From: Exophiala sp. HKRS030 | Lineage: Eukaryota > Ascomycota > Eurotiomycetes > Chaetothyriales > Herpotrichiellaceae | Direction of reading: 5' to 3' | NCBI GenBank assembly: GCA_023897205.1 | Contig: JAHWDD010000003.1 | Span: 3,165,665-3,229,664, forward strand | Length of the DNA: 64,000 bases | Part shown: piece by piece, positions 1-10,586 of the stretch | How the letters are laid out: each line of letters starts with the position of its first letter | Numbering within the stretch: the first letter of the stretch is position 1 | The notes under the pieces: generated by a model | What the model was told of the DNA's origin: nothing | Databases searched by the model: none | Seen by the model: the letters and a program-made list of their open reading frames with translations, nothing else | Translations under genes and position numbers: made by a program

Positions 1-1660
1 TGCATCATGATCCAATCGTTCCGTCGTAGTTCCGCCCTACGCACGAGGGGTTTTTGCATGTCCACAGGACGGAGTGTGTACCTCCGAATTGCATGACGCC
101 TAGATGCATGAATAAATCCTTGTGGTGCCCAGTGCGATGTGCTGGTAGAAGCAAAGTAAGCCTGATCCAGTCATCTGAAGTCATGTGTCGAACAACACGG
201 AGCATTACTCGAAGCCTAGAGAGCACAGTAATTGGCACCCGCTTGTTGCGCATTGGACCGTGGGAGTATCATCCAGTTTCTTGAGTCGCGGCGTGTACTG
301 GCGGCCCGCTTCACGAAAATGGCCACGTCAGAAGAATTCCTTATCGCCGAGGCTAAGGGAGCAGCGAGTTGCACAGATGATGCGATGGGTTCATCTAAAT
401 CCGGGGTGCATCCACTTTGGCTGCAATGTTGGCAAGCTGGCTCCCAGCAGTGGCCCTGTTGGCCATTGAGATCGAAGATTCTGCCGACAAGCGAAGTAGA
501 CCGACGTCACGCTACCCCACCAGGGCCCGGATAACGGCTTGAATGGCTTTTCTCCTGAGTCTGGAATCCTGAAACAGTGTCAAGGACGTGAGGGCTCAGC
601 ACTTTAATCAGGGCTCACTTGCGTAGAGCGCGCCCCATGCTCTAGCGGTGCGACCCAGGCACCGACCTGTAAGATCCCCACGTATTCAGTGTAACACCCA
701 GGCGGAGAAGACATCCCAAGATCTTCACTTGAACTGACGAGAGTAATTTCAGGGTCCCGACGTCCTAGTCAAGTATCGTCGCCATGTTATTAATAGATTT
801 ACTGGCGGTTTCAGAATTGATTGCGAGCTGTGCACCTTGCACCATGCGCGACATCGGTATCCTCGTCAACGAGAATTGGCAATTTGCTTATCGCGGATCG
901 TGTTATCCATTCCTCTCCGAGGCCGAAGCAAGTTGACTCTAACTTGTGCGGGAGCAAGTGGTAGGCGGGCGGAGGCGGATTCAGAACCGGAAGGTCTGAA
1001 AAACTGAACCATTGGCGGATGTGCTCGGGTGTGCCTGAAAGATAGACAGTGAAAAGTGCCCTATGTAGGTGCGCTCTAATGATTTCGAACTTGAAATCCT
1101 GCTTAGGACAGCCAATGAGCCAAAGATCAAAGTTCCAAAGCCGGTTTGTGGGTTTTTGATTGTTGATTGTCGAAAGCATGGACCGTGGCAGATTTTTTCC
1201 GAGGGTGGGCCCAACGGCTTGGGTTTGTGGGAGCCAAGGTGACAATACGGCGTCATTTCATATTGATACCAAGCTGAGGTCCGTTTTGGGCGCACGGGCA
1301 CGGGCGTGGGCACGGACACGCCACGGGTTCTCAGCTTCGAGACTCCATCTCGACCTGTGGGCGGATTGTGCTTTTTGAAAAGTGCATATAAGCACACGGA
1401 TCATTTGTTGGTAGGTAACCACGTAACTAGTCTGATTGATTTTACTGCAAGGTGAGAAAGTAACACAAGATTGCGATCTGGACCAAAGGGTCGGCTGATC
1501 AGAGCCGTGGGGGTTCCTCTGGGTGAATGCTGGGTGAATCTTGCGTGACTTGCAGAATGCCGATACGCAATCGGGGTCTGCTTTGAAAGCATTGGAAGTG
1601 AGGCTTGCCACGTATTGTTATTGTTGTAGTTACCCAGGGTGTTAGTGTTATGGTGGTGCG

Positions 1661-1695
1661 GACTGCATCGACAGCATCGACTGCATCGACTGCAC
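1661..1695. repeat. 9-nt tandem repeat, GACTGCATC type
   Basis: About four consecutive copies of a 9-nt unit (GACTGCATC with one GACAGCATC variant) lie in the gene-free left arm. The repeat is noncoding as far as I can see. Confidence 0.8.
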
Positions 1696-2613
1696 TGTGT
1701 AGGTTAATGGACTTGAAGCTGCAGAAGCCCTTGTCCCGACATGTCGATGTATCACGAAGGACTTACAGCTGCACGGCACGAAGCGTCAGCCATTCTGCAC
1801 CTTTGTTGCGCAACTCTGCAGCTGTGCCTTGGGTGAATCTTGGGAGAGGAGTCATTGTCATGTCGTTTGTAGAGGGTCGAGGACTTGTTGGATATTAGTT
1901 TCTTAGCCCACTCACGCCCACTCACGCCCAGCGTAAAGTGCCTTGACCTAACCAGGCATCTAACCCCCGGAAGTAGCTTAGGGCTCTTGGGCCTTTTTAG
2001 CCCTCCTTACGCCAGGTCATGGCAGCCCAACTAGAAAGTAGATGGGACATTGTCAGAGGAATGCATGCCGGATTGATGGATAGGTGAATCGCCGAATCGA
2101 GAAGTCGACGCCCACGCCTACAGCCACGCCCACGCCAACGGATGACGGCAGGCCAAAGCGGCACCCACGTGAGAAAAATTCGGATTGATGAGGAGTTCAA
2201 ATTCGTGGTCTGGTCGTGACCCGACCAAGTATACGGCGAACTATACGGAGAACATACGGAGTGGTCTACTAGGCACCTACTAGGTGCTATCAAGGTAGTG
2301 CAAGGTGAACCATGCATGCCTGGTGGCGCGGGTTGGAATACGAGTTTGGCTAACCAGCTTTGGCATATGACCTCTGGACTGGGACCGGAACCAACCAACT
2401 ACCTGGTAGGTGCCTGGTAGTTAGGTAACTCGACTACAAAATACAAAATACGGAGTAGGTAGTACAGAGTGCCTGGCTCGGTTGATAGGGTTGGGAGCAC
2501 CAGGGAGGAGAGGCACCTAAGAAGGACTCGATGGATAATAGCCTTGAAACCCCTGGAATTGCGCATTGCCTGGGGTGCTGAATTGCTGGAGTGCATAAGG
2601 GCAGCTGCCTGGT

Positions 2614-2640
2614 AGCCTGAAGCCTGAAGCCTGAAGCCTG
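2614..2640. repeat. 7-nt tandem repeat, AGCCTGA type
   Basis: Nearly four perfect head-to-tail copies of AGCCTGA. It is one of a group of minisatellite-like arrays in the first 4 kb. Confidence 0.85.
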
Positions 2641-3553
2641 CACCTTGTCAAGTGGTCCCTAAGGTCCCCAGGCAAAGGGGCATGAGGGGGCACCTATCAC
2701 ATCCTGAAAAGCCATGTTTTGCACGTTGGCCCCTAATATCTATCTCCGTAGGTGCCCCTCAATCCCATGCAATACTGAGGTGGGAAATAGAGATACCCCA
2801 GGGCTTTAGGCCTTTAGGCGTCTCCGGGACCCCCGGCTCTCTGGGAGACCCTGGCAGATTCCTTCTGAACTTTGGAATCTGGTTGTAAACACAATGGCCA
2901 GATATGTTTCCGTCTTCTGAGCCCCAAGCCTCTCACAATCCTGGAAACTCTGAGTCGAGAATATGCAAAACGCTGGATTGGGATCTGTGTCGGCTTTTTC
3001 AACCATCATCTGCACTCAGTACTGCATCAACTAGGTTGCCACGCTCTGCCACGCTCTACCTACGAACATCCTGCGGGTTCCAGGGCGGGCTGTCAGCAAT
3101 TTAAAATACCATTGTGGAAATAAAAGTCCCAGATCAGACACTCATTTACGACAGAACACAGTTGCACTTACAATTACGGTTACGGTTGCCCCAAAAGTCA
3201 AAATAATCAGAATCCACAATGGACGGAGGACTCTGGATAGTACCAACGTGCCGTGGTCTGGTGGATGCCCAAGGAGGTGGTGGCATAAGTGACGGCACTG
3301 GTCTCCGCAATATGGATGTACGGAGTGCACGGTATGTACTCGTACTCGCGCTCGCTGTCAAAACACCAGAATCTGGAATATACCATGTTGGTACGGGTAC
3401 ATTACCTACTAGGCGCCTACATACCTGTAAATAGAGACACTCTTGGACGTACTGCAGGGCCGAGGCAGATTCCAGGGATGCCAAGTACTTGACCACCTAA
3501 GGCACCATGTGCGGAGTACAGAGTACGTAGTACTGTACCTATTCTGTGGGTAA

Positions 3554-3579
3554 CCAGTGGTGCCAGTGGTGCCAGTGGT
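3554..3579. repeat. 9-nt tandem repeat, CCAGTGGTG type
   Basis: Three successive copies of CCAGTGGTG, the last slightly truncated or altered. It is intergenic. Confidence 0.8.
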
Positions 3580-3677
3580 ACCCAAAGTAACTGTGTCAGG
3601 CCCGCGACAGCCCACGACCCACGACCCACGGTGCACCTGATCGCTGATGACGAAGTACCTGCAAGTACTTAGCCTAG

Positions 3678-3698
3678 ACTCCGTACTCCGTACTCCGT
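3678..3698. repeat. Triple ACTCCGT tandem
   Basis: Three perfect copies of ACTCCGT. The junctions create TACTCCGTA, the reverse complement of the TACGGAGTA word that recurs elsewhere in the intergenic sequence of this window. Confidence 0.85.
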
Positions 3699-3895
3699 GG
3701 TAGGCGCGTGGACCCAAGAAATCAAAACCAGGTACAAGCGTCCGAGAGCTCGCTCGTGCCTCGGACTCTCACCCACGCACGCAACTGGCCCCCGGCTCTT
3801 GCTAGTGCCCGGGGCCCAAGACTCCAGGTGCTCGTTAACCGAATCCCCATCGTCCAACCCCTGTCTGCTTCCAGGAGTTCCATCGCTCTATGGAT

Positions 3896-3938
3896 CCAGG
3901 GCTACCAGGGCTTCCAGGGCTTCCAGGGCTTCCAGGGC
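3896..3938. repeat. 9-nt tandem repeat, CCAGGGCTT type
   Basis: Between four and five head-to-tail copies of CCAGGGCTT (first copy CCAGGGCTA). In one frame it would read as Gly-Phe-Gln repeats, but no gene surrounds it. Confidence 0.85.
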
Positions 3939-4360
3939 AAGGTCGTTAGTGACAAACTTAGAGTGGGATGTGGTGGATAAAGTGGTCGACGAGCTGCAAG
4001 CACTACGACGCACGGATCAAGACTTGGACTTGGGGACAGTTTTTCTATTCCCCTGGCGCTGACTCCCGCCTTCTCTGGTTAGCCTCTTGGGTGCCTCTTG
4101 GGTGTCTCCGAGGTGTCTCTGAGGTGCCTCTGACTCCTCTACCTGGGTCATGTACGAGGTCTCCCCAACGTTAGCCTCTCGGACTGGCTGGGTGACTGGA
4201 TCCTTCAACGTGGACGTGGACGTGGGTTGCCCACGCTTTGACCTTCTACTCTTCGCGCTTTTTCCTTCTAAAAAAGAATTCCCGAACCCATCCCTGCCCG
4301 TTAATTCGCCTTGGATTTCTCTGCATTCTTCAGCATTTCTGCATCTTGACTCTTGACCCA

Positions 4361-4728
4361 GTCTGCCAGTTCACATCTCGCCTCCTCGCTTCCGCGATTT
4401 GTTCCTTTTCCATTCGCTCCTTGTTTTCTCTCTGCTCCTCCTCGAGTCCTCCTCCAACCATCAACTCTCACCACTCACGAGTTCCACTTCCTTACATTCG
4501 TGACGAGTCCTTTCCTGACCTCTCTGATCGTCTCCTCGTCTCCTCGAGTCCTCACATTCTCACATCCTCACATCCTCACCACCACTCCTGCCTCCCTTAT
4601 ATCTCAGCATACCCTCAACGAGCATTCTCAATTTCGAAGGACCTGCAGAATCACTACAGAGAATCACCCGTGCCAATCTCCTCGTTCGCGCTCTCAGCCA
4701 CTCTCTCGCATTCTGATTTACATTCACA
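4361..4728 (+). promoter_or_regulatory. Pyrimidine-rich promoter/leader of SSS1
   Basis: The bases just upstream of the SSS1 start are dominated by C and T on the coding strand, including repeated CTCACATCCTCACATCCTC and TCTCCTCG words. CT-rich tracts before the start are common in highly expressed genes of filamentous fungi. A long open frame runs through this tract, but it is low-complexity and I treat it as chance. Confidence 0.4.
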
Positions 4729-5305
4729 ATGTCTGATTTAATCCAAGAAATTGCCGATGTGCCCAGAGAGTTCTTCAAGGATGGAACACAATTCATCAAT
4801 AGATGCACAAAGCGTATGTCGAGCCCGCCTCTTCTGACCCTTGTTCCGGCCATCCAGACGCCTGCGCTGTCCAAAACCGAGATATGAATGGAAACGCAAA
4901 GCAAACAGACGCTGCATGAAATGGGCTACTGGTCACTGCTATTGTGCGATATACAAACCCCGCTGGCCTGCCGGCGATCTTGGGTTGCAATATATCGGAA
5001 AGATCTCTTATGATGAAGATATCCAATACCAGGCCATAGCCCAAGCATCAATCAATCACAAACTCTACATCAGCCACAAGCCTCCACTAACTTTTTCTTC
5101 ACAACAGCCGACCGAAGAGAATTCATCAAGATTTCACAAGCTGTTGGAATGGGCTTTCTGATCATGGGAGCCATTGGCTACTTCATCAAGCTGAGTATGT
5201 GACCAAAAACCACATGGTGTTGGTGTTCATTCCACACTGAGGATCGTGGACTAACAAACATCTCCGACAGTACATATTCCAGTCAACAACGTCCTGGTAG
5301 GATAG
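4729..5305 (+). CDS. SSS1: Protein translocase subunit Sec61 gamma (Sss1)
   Basis: Small tail-anchored subunit of the Sec61/SecE translocon, which clamps the channel that moves nascent proteins across or into the ER membrane. Exons are 4729-4813, 5108-5194 and 5271-5305, with GTATGT donors, ACAACAG and CTCCGACAG acceptors, and CTAAC branch points. The spliced product is 68 residues, matching the short animal-type Sec61 gamma rather than the 80-residue yeast protein. It shows the family landmarks: an amphipathic N-terminus (REFFKDGTQFINRCTK), the cytosolic KPDRREF motif and one C-terminal membrane span (VGMGFLIMGAIGYFIKL) ending in a short lumenal tail. The last exon adds only about 11 residues. 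The call rests on near-complete agreement with the family over the full length. Confidence 0.95.
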
Positions 5306-5900
5306 CGCGCGAACAATTCCCGAGGCAGGATTATCGAACGACGGGCGGGGAATAATTTGTACAAAACATAGCAAGCAGGACACGAACGAAGGCGTGCGGG
5401 AGGACAGGAAGTTAGCATGGGGGTAGCAAAAGCAATTCAAGATCCAGCCACTGGGAAATTACTTCACAAAAGCCTCTTCAGCAATTGTTACTCGTCAATC
5501 GTCAAAATTATTTTCCAGCAGATCACCGATCCAAGGTCACAAGAGCCCAAGACCATGCATATACTTACTGTCCAGTGCTATACCCCAGATTTGTGCAATG
5601 AACCCACCCCGAACCCTGCAACCATCCACGTGACCAAATCAGTCCCCAGCCTTGTCCCTGTCCTTGTCCTTGTTCAAATAAACCCACATGGCACACAAAG
5701 GTCATCAAGTCTTCTCCCGTCGCACCATGGAATCCATCCACGCGCTGCCCATGACATAACAGAACAGGACATTCCTTACCCTGGCCTGGCCTGGACGTGG
5801 TGCAAAAAGCGCCCCAATCCAAATTCCCAGCCTCCACTGGACTCAAGTCACCTGCAGTTCAAACCCGACGACCTTTCTCTATGCCCAATCTTTGATTTTC

Positions 5901-5932
5901 TCCCCTCCCCTCCCCTGCCCTCCCCTGCCCCC
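5901..5932. repeat. C-rich TCCCC simple repeat
   Basis: Imperfect repeats of TCCCC/TGCCC on the plus strand in intergenic sequence. Confidence 0.75.
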
Positions 5933-6337
5933 TAAGTCAGGGTGACGGAAGGGGAAATCGACGAACCCCTAGTTTGACGACGGTGCAGATTCTTCTGGTG
6001 CGCAAAGTCTGGGCTTCTGCGTTCGAGCGACCAGGTGGCTGGCTAAGTTGGCATGGGGTACTTCTGGTGGCAATTGCTACTGATTGTCAGGGGGCTGCTG
6101 CTGGATATGGTGGTAATGATGGGTTCTAGTCCTGCTGACTGTGTTGAAGACGGGGTCCATTGTCTTCCCTATGTCAAAGGCGGTCGTGGGCAGGCAAACA
6201 AAGTGTACGTGGCATTGTATTGCTGATGTAACTAGAGAATTAGTCTTGCGAGTGCTAAAGTATGTATCTAACTATCTATCTCTCTTTCATTCCCATTAGA
6301 TGCACCGACTTAAGGGCCCATGAGTGGATTTCAATAA

Positions 6338-6374
6338 TTGCATTGCATTACATTACATTTCATTTCATTCATCC
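6338..6374. repeat. 5-nt tandem repeat, CATTA/CATTG/CATTT
   Basis: Consecutive 5-nt units starting with CATT (CATTG, CATTA, then CATTTC variants), about seven copies, intergenic. Confidence 0.8.
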
Positions 6375-7003
6375 TAGTGCCACTTAAGGTCCCTGTTGCA
6401 AGACTGCAACGTTCGTTTGCTCCGAACAGGATCGACTTTTGACACACCCTTCTCTCCCTTTCGACCCGGACACATAGCTTGGGGAGAAAATACTGGATAA
6501 AAGCAATCCAATTCGGGTTTTGGCAGTTGTGGACCGGCGAGTTGCCTTGCTGCCATATTCTATCATGATGCAGAATCATCAGGGTAAATAAAGTCCAGGA
6601 CATGGGTGCATGCCAGTGACATGTTTATACGAGTTTCATGGTGGTAGAGGTGAAAGGTCTGCCACCACATCATGGAAGTCCTGCGGGCGAAGCGGGTGAC
6701 AGTCTGGTCAAACTCGGGAGCCATCAAGCCAGCTTGTGTTCAGCTCACAATATCACCAGGCTCCCACTCGGATTTTTCAAATAGAACAAATCATTCATGC
6801 AACAAAGACCCACAGTTTGCAGGTATGGGGCACACCCTTCATCACTGGAAGGTCAATACACCATCTTCACCTTCGACACCTCGAGGCCAGGCGGTCCTCC
6901 TTGCCCAGAGTGCCAGCGTAGCGAACCACGCTGGAATAAGCCACCTTCCCAGCTTGAACAGTGTCATGATCGACGCCACGATCCCACCTACCCGCCAAAA
7001 CCG

Positions 7004-9337
7004 TCACCAAGCTCCGGGTGGGCCCGGCACATCTTCATCATCGTCACTCTGAACGTTAGACTCGCCAAAGCGATTGGGCTGTACCACTCTCGAGCGAAGT
7101 CTGCCCATGCCGGCCTCTCTACCGCCAATGGCTCGCGTATAGCCTTGGCCTCTAGCATGGAGCCTGGGATCATGAATGGGTCGACGAGGAGGTTTAGAGT
7201 CGTCTCGGAGATCAAGACGCGCGTTGTAGGATGATGACATTGGTGGATCGCCGTCATCATCAGCTGCGCCATCCGTCCAGCTATGAATGGATACTGTACC
7301 TGTTGCCATGCCATAGCCGTTCCATGAGGTTGCTAATACCATATTAGTTACAAGATTGCAAGTATAGCAGTGTAGATGAAGCTTACCAGCTAGAACCGGC
7401 GCACTGGGACTCCAACTGGCGTCCCTGACACATGTCTTCCAAGACGAGTTGGCCCTCCCGACATTTCATATCCATAGGTTTCATTTGCAGCCCCGGTCTT
7501 TGGCCTTGAATGCTTGGTAGCCTTGCCTACGTCAATCTTTCCTTTTACAGTTCCGTCCATATTCCAAACCCAAACTTTGCCGTCCTCACTTCCCGAGTAG
7601 ACATATCTCGAATTGGAGGATCCAGGAGGCGAGAAATGACATCGGATCAACGTCTTGAGGACCGAATGACCACGGAAAGTGACAATTGAACAATCGTGCG
7701 GGTTGGGTTTGAAGTTGATTTCTGAATACGGGGCGAAGCGGTAATCGAAGTTTGAGGTATACCTATGCAGGTTTATACCTTCGAACTCACTGGGTGAAAG
7801 CATGCGACGGAGATCCCACAATTTCATACTTTGGTCTTTTCCATTAGACAGGACATATCGGCCATCACCTTTTGAGTCGACATATGTCAAACCTTCAGTA
7901 TGCCCGACAAATATGCCTGCTGGTCGACCATCGGCCATCGATCTTCGGTCCCAAACTCGTAGAGTTTGATCATCGGAACCAGAGTATAGGATATGAGGAG
8001 AAAGCCTGTCACCAAAACATACGGCATTGACATCGTCGTCATGATTGGACAATCGTACTATCGACTGGCGGCGTTCGAGATCATATACCACGACACTATG
8101 ATCACTTGTTCCAGCAACGATTTCCCGACCGTCGCCGGAGAATCGTAGACTCCAGATACCGAATCCATGCCGGCCCATATAACCATAGGTCTGTGTGCCC
8201 ATGCTGGATCCGGGAGCAAAATTGGTGAAGTCGAGGATGGTGTGATCATTGGTGTCGTTTGGGTCTGTGGTAGCAAGACATACGGCATGTCGAATGGATG
8301 AGTATGCGAGGAATCTGTTGTCTGGTGAGAGTGTGGCGTCGGTGATGGTCCATTGCCCGAAGGGATAGTCAACGGTCTTGTAGTATTGCCATTCGTATGG
8401 ATTACTTGTGTCGTACATTCTCACCTTGAAGTTCTGGGTGCAGCTGAAGAAGAAATTGCCGTCGTCAGAGTATTGACCACAGTAGGCGCGAGAATCGTAG
8501 TGTATGATTTTGTCAGCCATAGTATTGTTAGGGATCATCTCTTGGGCGATAAGGTTGTTCTGTCGGCGTAGACTGGAGCGAGCGTCAACTCCTAGCCTCC
8601 GCCACATCAGCCTCTCACTGACGTTTTTCCTTCTCTTTCGCTGAGTGTCGACATGGCGATCTTTAGACCCATAGTGACCAGTATTCATCAAGTGCTTGCC
8701 ATGTTCACTTGGTACTTTGGGCCATCGATCGGCAGAGGGTTTAGGTCTCCGGCGACTGGGATAGCGGCCGTGGACGTCGTAGTCATCTTCAGAAGAGGAA
8801 GAGTCGTCGATAAGACGACCTGCAGGTGTCAAGACTCTCCGGTATTGTTGGAGGATAATCTGTCGAAGAGGATTGTTTGTGCGGAGGAGAGTTTGTAAGT
8901 CGGCATAGGTGACTAGATATGAGAAAATGTGAGACAAGGAGGTAGGACATGGGTCAAGAACAGGACGTACGTTGCGTATGTTCAGTCTCAGTCCTGTTTC
9001 CCTGCTCTTCTGATTCTTCGCCACCATTCACCTGCATATGGACATCGTCTCCAGCGTCGTGAAAGACTATCTCGATACCCGCCAGACTCTCGCGTGCATC
9101 TATCTCAAGTGGGGAGGATCAGCAACCGATTATCAAGGCATTTCGGGAAAAAGAAGCCAGAATCTTGGATTAAGCTGTACCTGTATACTCACCGTCAGTA
9201 TCGTCTGCGTTGGCCTCAGTACTCTGTTCCTCAGAAGGTTCAAAGTCCAGGTCACTCTCTCCGTCCTCGTCGAAGAGGTCCAGAATATTGGGTGGGGATG
9301 GACTCAATCCCTCTCTACTATCAACAGGATTCGACAT
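7004..9337 (-). CDS. DCAF11: DCAF11/LEC14B-type WD40 protein (likely CUL4-DDB1 receptor)
   Basis: WD40 beta-propeller of the LEC14B/DCAF11 family, whose animal members are substrate receptors of CUL4-DDB1 ubiquitin ligases. Exons (minus strand) are 9193-9337, 8971-9099, 7387-8912 and 7004-7332, with GTGAGT, GTACGT and GTAAGC donors. The N-terminus is acidic. WD repeats include SGSDDQTLRVWD, NGKDQSMKLWDLRR (a WDxR box of the kind that binds DDB1) and SGSEDGKVWVWN. The last blade (WKTCVRDASW, then TSWNGYGMATGTVSIHSW) lies in a different frame from the rest of exon 3. The switch occurs at GGGAGGG (7453-7459), where one base seems to be missing. Without correction the frame stops at 7390. An alternative is a 95-nt intron from a GTAGGC donor to a GGAAG acceptor, but it would remove family-typical residues. 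Expected length is about 709 residues. Confidence 0.85.
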
Positions 9338-10586
9338 GGTTTATACCGATGAGCGGTCGACCGACTCATGGACTCACAAGAGAAGGTAGATAGATGAGAT
9401 GGAAGAGAATGACATGGTAGAGTGAGTACAACGAGGTGAGAAAGATGTTGTAGTCCTGGGCTTTGGAGATCGGATGGGACCGCAGGCAGACTATTGGATA
9501 CTAATCAATGGATCCGCGGGGAATCGTCGAGGTGGGCATCATGGTTTCGATGGCCGTGATGGCTTTGAGGACGCTGGTTGTTTTTAACTCCGAGAAGGCG
9601 TCATCATATTGGCGATAAGCATTCTTTGGATGCCGAGCTAGTTAACTCGGGCAGGCGGCTCAGGTCGGTGGTCGGTGGTCGATGATCACTTTTAATAAGC
9701 ACCCTCGGCGTCCAAGACGGCTGCGGACACTTTGTTTCAACTCGAAGAACGGAATTTCCCTTTAATCCTTTTCGTGTTTGATCAGGATTCTGTACGAAGT
9801 ACGATGTCCTCATTTGATGATGAGAAGGAATTTCGTGATTCCTCTTCCTGGAAATCATGTGACTTCTTGGAAACGAGAAAGTACAAAGACACCGCCCACG
9901 ACCGCCTTCGTAATTGCATCGCTCCTCATAGGTAGCATGAATAAAGGAGTGAAGTTTGAACGAATCGTTGGCTGGCTTTTTGATCGATTGATCGATTCTT
10001 TACCTACGTTTTCGGCCGGTTTGTTCTACAATATTTTATAGGGAGGCCTTGACCTCTAGTCTTCTGACCCTTCAGGCGGCAACTAACTGCACTTTCATTG
10101 CATACTCAAGCACAGTATTCTATGCTCTCAAGCGTGAATGAATATTTTATACTTCTTGGGTATACCTCTTGTATTACGCACTTGGTTACATTGGTAGCAT
10201 CATTTCTTAATCGACTTTCAGATACTCTGATACAAGTGCCTGACCCCTCCGGAGCCCTGAGCCATCACATGCTAACGCGAAACACGCAATGTCTTGTACA
10301 CCGAACAATCCCTCCTTGTCCACGGCATGTCGATCATAGCCAGACTCCACAGAATAGGATACAGTGAAGCTTTCCTTTTTTCCATCATCTCTTCCCTCTT
10401 CAAGCATCATGTCCCTCGTAATGCCGACTTTGTTTCCCATGGTCCAGACACTACATCTCAGCTACAAACCCAGATCTACAAGCAAATAACACCACTGTGA
10501 CTTTGGGCGTATCCGCACATCTCTGCCCATTCATTCTGTGTCTCATCAGCTCTCACAACAAGAAATCCCACCTTGTCTTGGTATGC
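9338..10586. other. Intergenic, no gene seen
   Basis: Upstream region of the WD40 gene and downstream region of the next minus-strand gene. No domain, splice-supported frame or RNA gene was recognised. Confidence 0.6.

Larger units (their letters stand above)
1..4728. other. Gene-free, repeat-rich intergenic region
   Basis: No open frame here has convincing codon structure, domain content or plausible splice sites; the frames present are short and overlap one another on both strands. The stretch contains several 7-9 nt tandem repeats (listed separately), many GGTAGGTA/CACCTACTAGGTGC-like short words and several TACGGAGTA-type words. The last 400 bases are strongly pyrimidine-rich and probably belong to the SSS1 promoter and leader. 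Confidence 0.6.
5306..7003. other. Intergenic region between SSS1 and the WD40 gene
   Basis: This contains the 3' flanks of two convergent genes and no supported gene. Two simple-sequence tracts are present (CCCCT-type near 5.9 kb and CATT(A/G/TC)-type near 6.34 kb). The open frames here are short and lack recognisable domains. Confidence 0.6.

Noticed and set aside
1661..3938. CRISPR-like array
   Set aside because: The arrays have 7-9 nt units with no spacers, and the genome is eukaryotic; they are minisatellites.
4238..4741. Plus-strand frame of 167 codons before SSS1
   Set aside because: Low-complexity Ser/Pro/His translation of a CT-rich promoter and leader tract; overlaps the SSS1 start in another frame.
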